Positions 1 through 5,802 are shown, counted from the first letter of the stretch. The stretch is DNA of 10,656 nt from Amphritea sp. (GCA_018067325.1 JAGPUU010000117.1:1-10656), one strand, 5' to 3'. Program-made: numbers and translations. Notes: generated by a model from the letters alone, not told the origin.

Positions 1-28
1 AAGCGCCTTCGGGCGCTTTTTTATTTTT
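1..28 (+). terminator. Rho-independent terminator of a gene left of the window
   Basis: A 7-bp perfect stem (AAGCGCC, then a TTCG tetraloop, then GGCGCTT) runs directly into a T-rich tail on the plus strand. The UUCG loop closed by a C-G pair is a common stable terminator hairpin. It must serve a plus-strand gene ending before position 1. It could also stop the minus-strand rhodanese transcript, but the A-run needed for that would lie outside the window. Confidence 0.85.
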
Positions 29-35
29 AAGAGCT

Positions 36-126
36 GTAGCTCGTAGTTCGACCGTCATAAAAGGCCTTGACCGCCGTAGCTCGTTGTTCGATCGTTGCAA
101 AAACCGCAACTTGCTCGTTGCACGAT
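36..126. repeat. Degenerate heptamer-type intergenic repeats
   Basis: Two 20-bp copies, at 36-55 and 76-95, match at 18 of 20 positions (gtagctcgtagttcgaccgt and gtagctcgttgttcgatcgt). A third, shorter copy begins with gctcgttg near 113 and runs to about 126. Read on the minus strand they break into 7-bp units of the form CGARCWA (for example CGAACAA, CGAGCTA). An inverted copy of the core (gcaacgagca) lies at 236-245, matching 112-121 in reverse complement. Function is unknown. Confidence 0.6.
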
Positions 127-182
127 AAAAACCTTTTTTATTAAGGGTAGAAATACCAGATAGATTAAAACTTTGTAAGAAA

Positions 183-211
183 GTTGGTGAGTTGGTGAGT
201 TGGTGAGTTGG
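183..211. repeat. 8-bp tandem repeat, about 3.6 copies of GTTGGTGA
   Basis: Three exact consecutive copies of GTTGGTGA at 183-190, 191-198 and 199-206 are followed by a partial GTTGG at 207-211. The array is non-coding. A perfect short-unit array of this kind can change copy number by slipped-strand mispairing. Confidence 0.85.
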
Positions 212-249
212 TTGGGCAGGGGCTGATAATTCTGAGCAACGAGCAGTAG

Positions 250-606
250 TTATTTCTCCGTAGGGAGTTGAAGCTTCCACCAAGCCAACATGCCACCCTC
301 AAGTTCTCGGGTGTCCAAGCCTGCTTTTATAAGTTTGCGAGTGGCGGGTTTGCTGCGGTGGGCTGACAGGCAGATGCAGATAATGGGCTTGTCATCAGGT
401 AGTTGCCTGATGTGGGCGCTACTAAGCTGGTGGAGAGGGAGGGATATTGCGCCAGGAATGTGACTTTTTTGGTATTCTTGACGAGTGCGTACATCGACAA
501 ACAAGTATTGGCTAATTGATTGTACTGCTTGCTCGGGATGAATAGAGGGAACTTTTCCCAGAGGTAGCCAGCTTAACCAGCCAGGTAGCTTTGATGGGCT
601 ATTCAT
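250..606 (-). CDS. Single-domain rhodanese-like sulfurtransferase
   Basis: A 118-residue protein with one rhodanese domain and no signal peptide, so probably cytoplasmic. Typical features are FVDVRTRQEY (about 36-45), the HIPGAISLP stretch (49-57) and an active-site loop beginning with Cys79 and closing with Arg84-Ser85 (CLSAHRS). Members of this family carry sulfur as a persulfide on that Cys and pass it to thiophilic acceptors; the acceptor here is unknown. The GG(M/H) segment and aromatic C-terminus are also family-like. The ATG overlaps the TGA of the upstream DsrE-family gene by four bases (ATGA), which implies translational coupling and a shared role. The short N-terminal extension rich in Trp, Leu and Pro (about 8-18) could be a weak membrane or protein contact, but this is only an inference. 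Confidence 0.85.
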   Translation of the reverse strand: MNSPSKLPGWLSWLPLGKVPSIHPEQAVQSISQYLFVDVRTRQEYQKSHIPGAISLPLHQLSSAHIRQLPDDKPIICICLSAHRSKPATRKLIKAGLDTRELEGGMLAWWKLQLPTEK

Positions 607-1034
607 GGGCGGACGTATATATAACCTTTTTGTTGAAGGTCGACGATTGCGGGAAGACCTGCCTGTACGACATCTTCTGTTTCGACTTCATAAAGATCTT
701 CGTAGGTAATGTTGTATCCGTTCAGGGTGTTGCCACAGACTAGAAACTGTACTCCCCGTAAGCGTAACGCATCTAACTGAATCTGCTTGCCGTCATCCTC
801 GACTGCTTCCATAAGAAACTCGACCGCTTTTCCGTGAACCATCACTTTGATATCAATATTGTCGTCGCCCAGGGCTTCGAGATGGTTGGAGACATTTACC
901 AGAGTTTCGTTGATTCTACTCTCGTCATGATAGTTGACGTGGTAGACCACTTTCTGGAATGGGTATTGTTCAGCTGAGCAGTTAACGGCTGAGGTTAACA
1001 ATAAACAGGTCAGTAGCAGGGTTGTTACTTTCAT
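603..1034 (-). CDS. Exported DsrE-family protein
   Basis: A 143-residue protein when started at the ATG at 1034. This gives a clean Sec signal peptide: Lys2, then a Leu/Thr-rich hydrophobic core, with likely cleavage after about residue 21 (NCSA/EQ). The Cys before the cleavage region does not fit a lipobox. A longer reading starting at 1055 would put seven extra residues in front of the signal peptide and lie against the ompA terminator, so I reject it. The mature part resembles DsrE/DsrF-like proteins: VVYHVNY strand, HLEALGDDNIDIKVMVHG, and Cys100 in FLVCGNTL, the position of the sulfur-carrying Cys in several DsrE-type proteins. The stop overlaps the rhodanese start. The shared operon suggests sulfur chemistry, but a periplasmic and a cytoplasmic protein cannot exchange sulfur directly. 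Function is not established. Confidence 0.8.
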   Translation of the reverse strand: MKVTTLLLTCLLLTSAVNCSAEQYPFQKVVYHVNYHDESRINETLVNVSNHLEALGDDNIDIKVMVHGKAVEFLMEAVEDDGKQIQLDALRLRGVQFLVCGNTLNGYNITYEDLYEVETEDVVQAGLPAIVDLQQKGYIYVRP

Positions 1035-1053
1035 GGTAATTACTTCGCAATAC

Positions 1054-1099
1054 AAAAAAAACCGGTACCTGCAGTATAGGATACTGCCGGCACCGGTTT
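1054..1099 (-). terminator. Terminator of the ompA-like gene
   Basis: Two 19-nt arms (1059-1077 and 1081-1099) face each other across a 3-nt loop with only two non-Watson-Crick positions. On the minus strand one of these becomes a G-U wobble, favouring that orientation. The minus-strand hairpin is followed by eight T residues (plus-strand A-run 1054-1061). It sits 46 bp past the ompA-like stop and ends 20 bp before the DsrE-family start, so the downstream pair depends on read-through or on a promoter inside this short gap. Confidence 0.9.
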
Positions 1100-1144
1100 A
1101 TATTAGACTTTACTGTTGTATTAACAGAAAGTTATTAGCAGATA

Positions 1145-1762
1145 TTACTGCTGAACGTGGATCTGCTTCTGACCGTTGATAGTTACTTCTACGCGACGGT
1201 TCTCAGCCAGGCAGCTCTGACGTGAAGCGCCAGCATCTGTACATTCTTTAACTGGGTTTGCTTCACCATATGAGTGAGATACTACTTTACCGTTAGTATC
1301 GATACCAGCAGCAGTCAGTGCAGCATCAACAGCTTCTACGCGACGCTTAGAAAGAGCATCGTTATATGCGCTGCTACCAACAGAATCGGTATAGCCTTTC
1401 AATTCAATAGAGTTCAACTTAGCCAGTGAACCAACATAGCTTACGATAGCGCTTACATTAGTTACATCGCTGCTGTCGGAAGCAAAGTGAATGATGTGAC
1501 TTTCTTCAGCATCAATCATCTTCATGACCATTGTTGGTGCTGGAGCTGGCGCTGGTGCTGGTGCTTTTGCTTCTGCGCCACACTCTACGGTTTTGTCGTC
1601 TTCACTCCAGTAGCCAGTCTGCCAGCACTCACCGTATCCAGTTTTCCAGACGGTGTCGGCAGAGCTAGTAGCGTAACCTGCGTGGTTAGGGTGTGCCTGA
1701 GCTGCTGCAGAAATTCCCATTGTCAGAGCCAGAGCTGTTGTGAGTGCAAGTTTCTTCATCAT
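1145..1762 (-). CDS. Short OmpA-family (RmpM-like) peptidoglycan-binding envelope protein
   Basis: About 205 residues. A Sec signal peptide (MMKKLALTTALALTMG) is cleaved around residue 23 (AQA/HP). Next comes a segment with two Cys (Cys46 and Cys61, in YGECWQTGYW and VECG), a five-fold Ala-Pro linker at residues 67-76 (bases 1535-1564), and an OmpA C-terminal domain from about 85 to the end. In that domain Asp126 (GYTDSVG) and Arg141 (NDALSKRR) correspond to residues that hold meso-diaminopimelate in OmpA. A second Cys pair lies near the end (KEC...QSC). There is no beta-barrel, so it resembles Neisseria RmpM, which anchors porins to peptidoglycan, rather than full OmpA. The start at 1762 has an AAGGA motif five bases upstream; the adjacent ATG at 1759 is equally possible. 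It has its own promoter region and a strong terminator, consistent with high expression. Confidence 0.9.
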   Translation of the reverse strand: MMKKLALTTALALTMGISAAAQAHPNHAGYATSSADTVWKTGYGECWQTGYWSEDDKTVECGAEAKAPAPAPAPAPTMVMKMIDAEESHIIHFASDSSDVTNVSAIVSYVGSLAKLNSIELKGYTDSVGSSAYNDALSKRRVEAVDAALTAAGIDTNGKVVSHSYGEANPVKECTDAGASRQSCLAENRRVEVTINGQKQIHVQQ

Positions 1763-1801
1763 ATACATCCTTATTAGTGTATTCATTATCTAGTGTAGCT
1801 A

Positions 1802-1832
1802 TTTATACCAGTTCAACCTGAACCTAAGTTAA
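1802..1832 (-). promoter_or_regulatory. Candidate promoter of the ompA-like gene with a centred dyad
   Basis: On the minus strand a -35-like TTAACT (1827-1832) and a -10-like TATAAA (1802-1807) are 19 bp apart. A dyad, GTTCA-N3-TGAAC (1811-1823), lies exactly at the centre of that spacer. A start near 1795 would give a leader of about 33 nt containing the AAGGA site. A long spacer with a central dyad is the layout used by MerR-type regulators. The assignment is by eye only. Confidence 0.4.
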
Positions 1833-1833
1833 A

Positions 1834-1846
1834 CAGAGCGACTCTG
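1834..1846. repeat. Short palindrome upstream of the ompA-like promoter
   Basis: The sequence cagag-cga-ctctg has 5-bp perfect arms and lies directly upstream of the proposed -35 element on the minus strand, where an activator could bind. No regulator is identified. Confidence 0.35.
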
Positions 1847-1885
1847 AACATCCCTCATACAGGAATTAAAGCCTAAAAAGCGACA

Positions 1886-2185
1886 CTATGGTAAAACTTT
1901 TTTGTATGGTTTTACCACCACTTGTTGATAAACACCCGCATTAATATACGGATCTTTGTCGGCCCAGCTTTGGGCTTGCTCAAGAGAGGTGAATTCTGCA
2001 ATAACCAAACTGCCCGTAAAGCCAGCAGGGCCTGGGTCTTCGCTGTCGATTGCCGGGTGCGGCCCTGCGACTAGAAGGCGGCCTTCATCGCGTAGTGCTA
2101 CAAGGCGTGCTAAGTGCTCAGGTCGGGCTGACAGACGTTGCTCCAGCGTGCCGGGCTTATCTTCGCTGATAATGGCGTAGAACAT
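1886..2185 (-). CDS. yciI: YciI family protein
   Basis: A 99-residue protein, the usual length, that aligns along its whole length with E. coli YciI as I recall it: [47 protein letters not shown], and the C-terminal KPYKKV. The family has a ferredoxin-like fold related to dimeric alpha+beta barrels. His24 (RPEH) and Asp33 are candidates for the conserved active-site pair proposed for the family, but no reaction is firmly known. The start lies 10 bp after the yciB stop, with AGGGA seven bases upstream, so it is most likely co-transcribed with yciB. The final codons form a 9-bp inverted repeat. Confidence 0.92.
   Translation of the reverse strand: MFYAIISEDKPGTLEQRLSARPEHLARLVALRDEGRLLVAGPHPAIDSEDPGPAGFTGSLVIAEFTSLEQAQSWADKDPYINAGVYQQVVVKPYKKVLP
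1889..1917 (-). repeat. Inverted repeat at the 3' end of yciI
   Basis: Perfect 9-bp arms (tggtaaaac at 1889-1897 and gttttacca at 1909-1917) flank an 11-base loop. It overlaps the last codons of yciI and is not followed at once by a T-run on the minus strand, although a T5 occurs about ten bases further on. It may be a weak terminator or an mRNA 3'-end stabiliser. Confidence 0.35.
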
Positions 2186-2195
2186 TCTTTAATCC

Positions 2196-2759
2196 CTAAT
2201 TTTCGTTTTCGTTATTACTTTCGTTCGCATCAGGTTCAATATGCTTTGATATATAGAAACCTTGTAGCAAGATAAAAACCACAGTCAGTCCTAACATGCC
2301 AAATAGTTTGAAGTTAACCCACGTCTCTTCGCTCATAGTGTAGGCTACGTACAGGTTTATTGCCCCTAGTATGAGATAGAATACTATCCAGGCAATATTC
2401 AATTGCTTCCATGCCTGTGCAGGCATCTCAATAGCGCCTGCCATTAACCTCTGTATGATGGTTTTATCGCCAATGAACTGGCTGCCAAGGAATGCTACTG
2501 CGAATAGCCAGGTAACCACGGTGGGTTTCCATTGAATAAAAGTCTTGTCTTGAAAAATAATAGTGGCCCCGCCCAAGACTACAACCAGCCCTAAAGTCAC
2601 CAGTTGAATCATCTCTATCTTATGGGTCTTGATCCAGGTGTAGAGTATCTGTACAAGAGTGGCGGGAATGAGAATAGCGGTTGCCAAAATAATATCGTCG
2701 GTGCTTTTGTAGACAATAAAGAAGATAATAACCGGTAGAAAATCTAAAAGTAGTTTCAT
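2196..2759 (-). CDS. yciB: Septation protein A / intracellular septation family (YciB)
   Basis: A 187-residue polytopic inner-membrane protein with about five hydrophobic helices (roughly 5-36, 50-70, 80-97, 118-140, 148-170). Family hallmarks are the N-terminal LLLDFLPVIIFFIVYK, the central WKPTVVTWLF, the helix with AINLYVAY, and WVNFKLFG near the C-terminus. The hydrophilic tail is rich in Asn and Glu. YciB proteins support normal cell-envelope synthesis and division in enterobacteria, and loss of the Shigella homologue impairs septation; the molecular activity is unclear. It is the first gene of a unit with yciI. No good Shine-Dalgarno site precedes the ATG, and the leader is probably very short. 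Confidence 0.93.
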   Translation of the reverse strand: MKLLLDFLPVIIFFIVYKSTDDIILATAILIPATLVQILYTWIKTHKIEMIQLVTLGLVVVLGGATIIFQDKTFIQWKPTVVTWLFAVAFLGSQFIGDKTIIQRLMAGAIEMPAQAWKQLNIAWIVFYLILGAINLYVAYTMSEETWVNFKLFGMLGLTVVFILLQGFYISKHIEPDANESNNENEN

Positions 2760-2789
2760 GACAACATTTTAGTAGTTAGAAGTGGGTTG

Positions 2790-2795
2790 ATTATA
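2790..2795 (-). promoter_or_regulatory. Perfect -10 box (TATAAT) for yciB
   Basis: The minus strand reads TATAAT here. A weak TTTATA sits 17 bp further upstream, inside the 5' end of the rnm frame. A start near 2783 would leave a leader of about 24 nt. The box ends only three bases before the GTG proposed for rnm, so the two divergent transcription units overlap. Confidence 0.5.
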
Positions 2796-2797
2796 GA

Positions 2798-3673
2798 GTG
2801 AGCGAGTTAAGTTATAAACCCGGAGACGGTGTGGAATTACCTTATAGTGACCTTCATTGTCATTCCTGCTACTCAGACGGAGAACTTACGCCTGCTGAGT
2901 TGCTACAGATTGCTGCTGAACGAGGGGTAAAAGTGTTTGCTCTGACCGATCACGATACTGTAGCTGGTGTTCAGGAACTCAGAGCGGCTGCTGTGGATAG
3001 CCCTGTTAAGGTGTTGTCTGGTGCTGAGCTGACTTGTGGCTGGGGGCGAGGTATGGTTCATATCATAGGGCTTGGGTTTGATGAAACCGACTCTTTATTA
3101 GGTGAATATCTTCAGGGGCTGGATAAGCTTAGGTTGGAAAGAGCGGGTCTTATTGCACAGAAACTGGTCAAACGAAATATTCCTGATCTCCTTCCAAGAG
3201 CGATTGAGCTAGCAGGTGCAGGTCAGATTGGTCGGCCTCATTTTGCGCAGGCGATGGTTGAAGCTGGAGTGGTTAATAACGAAGCGCAGGCTTTTAATCG
3301 TTATCTGGGCGCAGGAAAAGTTGGCGATGTAAAAGTAGAGTGGCCGACTATGGAACAGGGAATTAATATTATACGTCAGTCGGGAGGTGTGGCTGTTTTA
3401 GCTCATCCAACAAAATATAATATGACCTTTACTAAGGTGCGGATAATGATTGAAAGCTTTAACGAGCAGGGAGGGGATGCAATTGAAATTAGTTATCCTG
3501 GAATTGAATCGGGTCATACTTTACAGCTAGATAAGCTAGCGACTAAGTATGAAATGATGATATCTGCTGGTAGCGACTTCCATAAAAAACAGTTTCACTG
3601 GACTGCTATTGGAAAATATCCAGGTTATAGCAGTAATAATGCTCATGTACTCTCTAAATTGCTTCAGCATTAA
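2798..3673 (+). CDS. rnm: PHP-domain phosphoesterase, RNase AM / YciV family
   Basis: A 291-residue PHP-domain protein. Metal ligands are visible in order: His20 and His22 (DLHCH), Asp27 (SDG), Asp51-His52 (LTDHDT), Glu77 (GAEL), His88, His148 (GRPHF), His203 (LAHP), Asp260 and His262 (GSDFH). The E. coli homologue YciV (formerly TrpH) is a 5'-to-3' exoribonuclease that finishes the 5' ends of rRNAs and acts on short oligonucleotides; related enzymes hydrolyse 3',5'-nucleoside bisphosphates. Which activity dominates here is inferred, not seen. The GTG start has no good ribosome site. A second GTG at 2831 follows GGAG by five bases and still leaves six residues before DLHCH, so a 280-residue product is a real alternative. 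Followed after 50 bp by yciO, as in E. coli. Confidence 0.88.
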   Translation: MSELSYKPGDGVELPYSDLHCHSCYSDGELTPAELLQIAAERGVKVFALTDHDTVAGVQELRAAAVDSPVKVLSGAELTCGWGRGMVHIIGLGFDETDSLLGEYLQGLDKLRLERAGLIAQKLVKRNIPDLLPRAIELAGAGQIGRPHFAQAMVEAGVVNNEAQAFNRYLGAGKVGDVKVEWPTMEQGINIIRQSGGVAVLAHPTKYNMTFTKVRIMIESFNEQGGDAIEISYPGIESGHTLQLDKLATKYEMMISAGSDFHKKQFHWTAIGKYPGYSSNNAHVLSKLLQH

Positions 3674-3723
3674 CCGGTAATTAAGTAGAATTAGTCTTAT
3701 ATATTTTAGTAAAAGGTTTTATT

Positions 3724-4341
3724 GTGAGCCAGTTTTTTCAGATTCATCCGGATAATCCTCAGCAGCGACTGATTAGTCAGGCTGTTGATATAATCAAGAA
3801 GGGTGGGGTTGTTGTTTATCCTACTGATTGTGCCTATGCACTAGGTTGTCATTTAGGTGATAAGTCTGCGCTGGAAAAAATAAAGCGTATTCGTAAATTG
3901 GATGATAAACATAACTTTACGCTGGTTTGCCGGGACCTATCAGAAATTGGTACCTATGCGAAAGTTGATAATTCTGTTTATCGTTTATTGAAGGCTCATA
4001 CGCCGGGTGCATACACCTTTATATTAAATGCGACGACGGAAGTTCCACGACGTTTATTGCATCCTAAAAGACGAACCATTGGATTGAGAATTCCGGGAAA
4101 TAATATAGCGCTACATATAATGGAAGCATTAGGTGAGCCTATCATGAGTACCTCATTAATAATGCCGGGTGAAGAACTTCCTTTGACAGACCCTTATGAG
4201 ATTCGGGATGTTTTGCAGCATGAAGTTGATCTTGTTATTGATGGGGGTTATTGCGGAATGGAGGCGACATCGGTTATTAATTTGGTAGATGATGTGCCGG
4301 TTGTTATTCGTGAAGGGGCCGGCGATATTTCTGCCTTTTAA
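3724..4341 (+). CDS. yciO: YciO, Sua5/YrdC/YciO family protein
   Basis: A 205-residue protein with a single YrdC-like domain and no Sua5 C-terminal domain. Visible motifs are GGVVVYPTDCAYALGC (28-42), the basic stretch KRIRKLDDKHNFTLVC (54-69) that lines the nucleotide cleft, GLRIPGN and MSTSL. The opening (QFFQIHPDNPQQRLI) and length are typical of the YciO subgroup rather than TsaC. TsaC and Sua5 make threonylcarbamoyl-AMP for the t6A tRNA modification; YciO is a paralogue with weak or uncertain activity in that reaction, so the true role is open. The GTG start has AAAGG seven bases upstream. The rnm-yciO adjacency is conserved in E. coli. Confidence 0.9.
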   Translation: MSQFFQIHPDNPQQRLISQAVDIIKKGGVVVYPTDCAYALGCHLGDKSALEKIKRIRKLDDKHNFTLVCRDLSEIGTYAKVDNSVYRLLKAHTPGAYTFILNATTEVPRRLLHPKRRTIGLRIPGNNIALHIMEALGEPIMSTSLIMPGEELPLTDPYEIRDVLQHEVDLVIDGGYCGMEATSVINLVDDVPVVIREGAGDISAF

Positions 4342-4362
4342 TAATTAAATGTTTTATTTTTA

Positions 4363-4391
4363 TTGAAAAATATTAATTATTAAACAATAAT
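4363..4391 (+). promoter_or_regulatory. Candidate promoter of the H-NS-family gene
   Basis: TTGAAA (4363-4368) and AATAAT (4386-4391) each match consensus at five of six positions and are 17 bp apart. The -10 lies inside a small AT-rich inverted repeat (4375-4381 with 4386-4392). The whole 4342-4432 gap is very AT-rich, the kind of DNA H-NS proteins bind, so autoregulation is plausible but inferred. Confidence 0.5.
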
Positions 4392-4432
4392 TCCTTTTTG
4401 TTCCCCAAACCCTTTTTTGTTGGTGATTTATA

Positions 4433-4819
4433 ATGACCGATTTTGTAAAACTTTTAACTCGAAAGAATTCTCTTCGTAAACAGTGCCAGGTATTGGCCAG
4501 CGCTGATATTGAAAAAGCGATCGCTGATCTTAACGAGATTCTGGAAGAGAAGCTTGAGCAAGAGAATGCGCTGTTAGCAAATGAACAAGAGCGCCTAGAG
4601 AAGATTGAAGCGATTAAGCAGAGCATGCTAGAAGCGGGTGTGGATCTGAATGATCTGATGACTTTGGTTGATGCGCCTGTTAAGAAGAAAGTTGCCCCTA
4701 AGTATCAGGTAACTGACGAAAATGGCGAACTGCATCAGTGGTCTGGTCGTGGCCGTACGCCGGCTGCTTTTCAGGCGGTGTTTGCAGCAGGTAAAACTAA
4801 GGAAGATTGCTTAATTTAA
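4433..4819 (+). CDS. H-NS-family nucleoid-associated protein
   Basis: A 128-residue protein with H-NS architecture. Residues about 1-65 are helical and charged, forming the dimerisation and coiled-coil part (for example LNEILEEKLEQENALLANEQ). A short oligomerisation region and a basic linker (VKKKVAPK, 83-90) follow, then the DNA-binding domain from Tyr91 with the signature YQVTDENGELHQWSGRGRTP. The minor-groove loop reads R106-G107-R108 where E. coli H-NS has QGR. That Arg-Gly-Arg form is known from AT-hook-like proteins such as Lsr2. The expected role is silencing of AT-rich DNA and shaping the nucleoid. It is a single-gene unit: its own promoter region upstream and a strong terminator directly after. 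Whether it is the main H-NS or one of several paralogues cannot be told here. Confidence 0.9.
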   Translation: MTDFVKLLTRKNSLRKQCQVLASADIEKAIADLNEILEEKLEQENALLANEQERLEKIEAIKQSMLEAGVDLNDLMTLVDAPVKKKVAPKYQVTDENGELHQWSGRGRTPAAFQAVFAAGKTKEDCLI

Positions 4820-4840
4820 TAAGCGTTTTCCGGTAGAATT

Positions 4841-4884
4841 AAAAAAGCTCTTCGATGCACTATCGAAGAGCTTTTTTGTTTTTT
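4841..4884 (+). terminator. Strong terminator after the H-NS-family gene
   Basis: Perfect 16-bp arms (4841-4856 and 4862-4877) flank a 5-base loop (gcact). The GC part is GCTCTTCGAT paired with ATCGAAGAGC, and T-runs continue to 4884. It begins 21 bp after the stop. The A-run on the left arm means it could also work in the other direction. Confidence 0.95.
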
Positions 4885-4905
4885 AAATATACAGAGTTTT
4901 ATAAA
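4876..4905 (+). promoter_or_regulatory. Possible rluB promoter
   Basis: A TATAAA (4900-4905) with a weak TTGTTT (4876-4881) 18 bp upstream is the best candidate in the 47 bp between the preceding terminator and rluB. The -35 would lie inside the terminator T-tract. A promoter is needed somewhere here because the upstream terminator is strong, but this exact placement is tentative. Confidence 0.3.
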
Positions 4906-4930
4906 TAAAAATTCATACGAGGATGCGTCG

Positions 4931-5776
4931 ATGATTGACGAAAAACTGCAAAAAGTTTTGGCGCGTTCCGGATTGGGTTCACGTCGTGAGATGGAACGTT
5001 GGATTGAAGCTGGTCGTATTTCAGTAAACGATCAGGTGGCAACGCTCGGCGACAGAATCTCGATTCGGGATGCGGTAGAGGTCGACGGGCGACCACATAA
5101 AATGGTGTTCGATCGGGATAGTGATCGTAAAGTGTTGGTCTACAATAAGCCTTTAGGTGAGATTGCGACCCGTCACGACCCTGAAGGTAGGGCGACAGTG
5201 TTTGATCACTTGCCGCCTTTGAAGCAAGGGCGCTGGATTGCGGTCGGTCGTCTGGATATCAATACCTCCGGTTTGTTGTTGTTTACGACCGATGGTGAGT
5301 TGGCGAATAACCTGATGCACCCCTCTGCAAACATTGATCGGGAATACGCAGTGCGGGTTCTGGGTAATGTGGATGAGGCTATGATCGCCCGGCTTAAGGC
5401 GGGTGTGTTGCTTGAGGATGGTATGGCGCGTTTTTCTGATGTGCAGTTCTTTGATGGAGATGGCGCTAACAAGTGGTATCACGTCTGCATCATGGAAGGC
5501 CGAAACCGTGAAGTGCGACGACTCTGGGAATCACAGGATGTTCAGGTCAGTCGATTGAAGCGGGTTCGATATGGGCCGTTCTTTTTGCCGAGCGAAGTAA
5601 AAGCTGGTCATTGGAAAGAGTTGTCACAAAAAGAGATCAATATGCTTTCGAGTATGTTGGATATGAAGCAGAAAAAGAATAAAGCACCGACAGTGAAAGA
5701 GGTTGAGGAAGCGGATCGTCGTGTACGTCGACAGCGGACCCGTCGAGAGGTTGGGCCGAAGCGTTCTGACCGTTGA
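4931..5776 (+). CDS. rluB: 23S rRNA pseudouridine(2605) synthase RluB
   Basis: A 281-residue RsuA/RluB-family enzyme. An N-terminal S4 RNA-binding domain (about 3-60: KLQKVLARSGLGSRREMERWI) precedes the catalytic domain, with VYNKPLG (70-75) and the motif GRLDINTSGLL containing catalytic Asp109. GRNREVRRLWE and LKRVRYGPF follow, both typical of the family. The last 40 residues are strongly basic (RRVRRQRTRREV), a common tail in RluB. In E. coli the enzyme isomerises U2605 of 23S rRNA near the peptidyl-transferase centre. The ATG follows GAGGA by seven bases. In E. coli this gene (yciL) is also close to yciO and yciK. It ends at a bidirectional terminator shared with the convergent yciK. Confidence 0.95.
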   Translation: MIDEKLQKVLARSGLGSRREMERWIEAGRISVNDQVATLGDRISIRDAVEVDGRPHKMVFDRDSDRKVLVYNKPLGEIATRHDPEGRATVFDHLPPLKQGRWIAVGRLDINTSGLLLFTTDGELANNLMHPSANIDREYAVRVLGNVDEAMIARLKAGVLLEDGMARFSDVQFFDGDGANKWYHVCIMEGRNREVRRLWESQDVQVSRLKRVRYGPFFLPSEVKAGHWKELSQKEINMLSSMLDMKQKKNKAPTVKEVEEADRRVRRQRTRREVGPKRSDR

Positions 5777-5802
5777 GCTGTTGCATGATTATCTAGTGCA
5801 AT

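Larger units (their letters stand above)
29..249. other. Non-coding convergent intergenic region with repeats
   Basis: This stretch separates the end of an unseen plus-strand gene from the 3' end of the minus-strand rhodanese gene. I see no plausible coding frame or RNA gene. It holds degenerate copies of a heptamer-based repeat (about 36-126, with a fragment near 236-245) and an 8-bp tandem repeat (183-211). Confidence 0.6.

Noticed and set aside
1..249. Possible CRISPR or phage attachment site
   Set aside because: Repeat copies are degenerate, unevenly spaced and lack spacers or cas genes, and there is no integrase or tRNA in the window.
1035..1055. Longer start for the DsrE-family gene
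   Set aside because: It would add seven residues before a canonical signal peptide, and its ribosome site would fall inside the terminator hairpin.
1487..1777. Plus-strand Cys/Trp-rich open frame
   Set aside because: It is the antisense of the ompA-like gene; the Cys/Trp richness comes from the Ala-Pro linker codons read backwards.
4923..4934. Three-codon mini-frame overlapping the rluB start by ATGA
   Set aside because: It has no evidence of being translated; the GAGGA site is placed for the rluB ATG and such short frames occur by chance.
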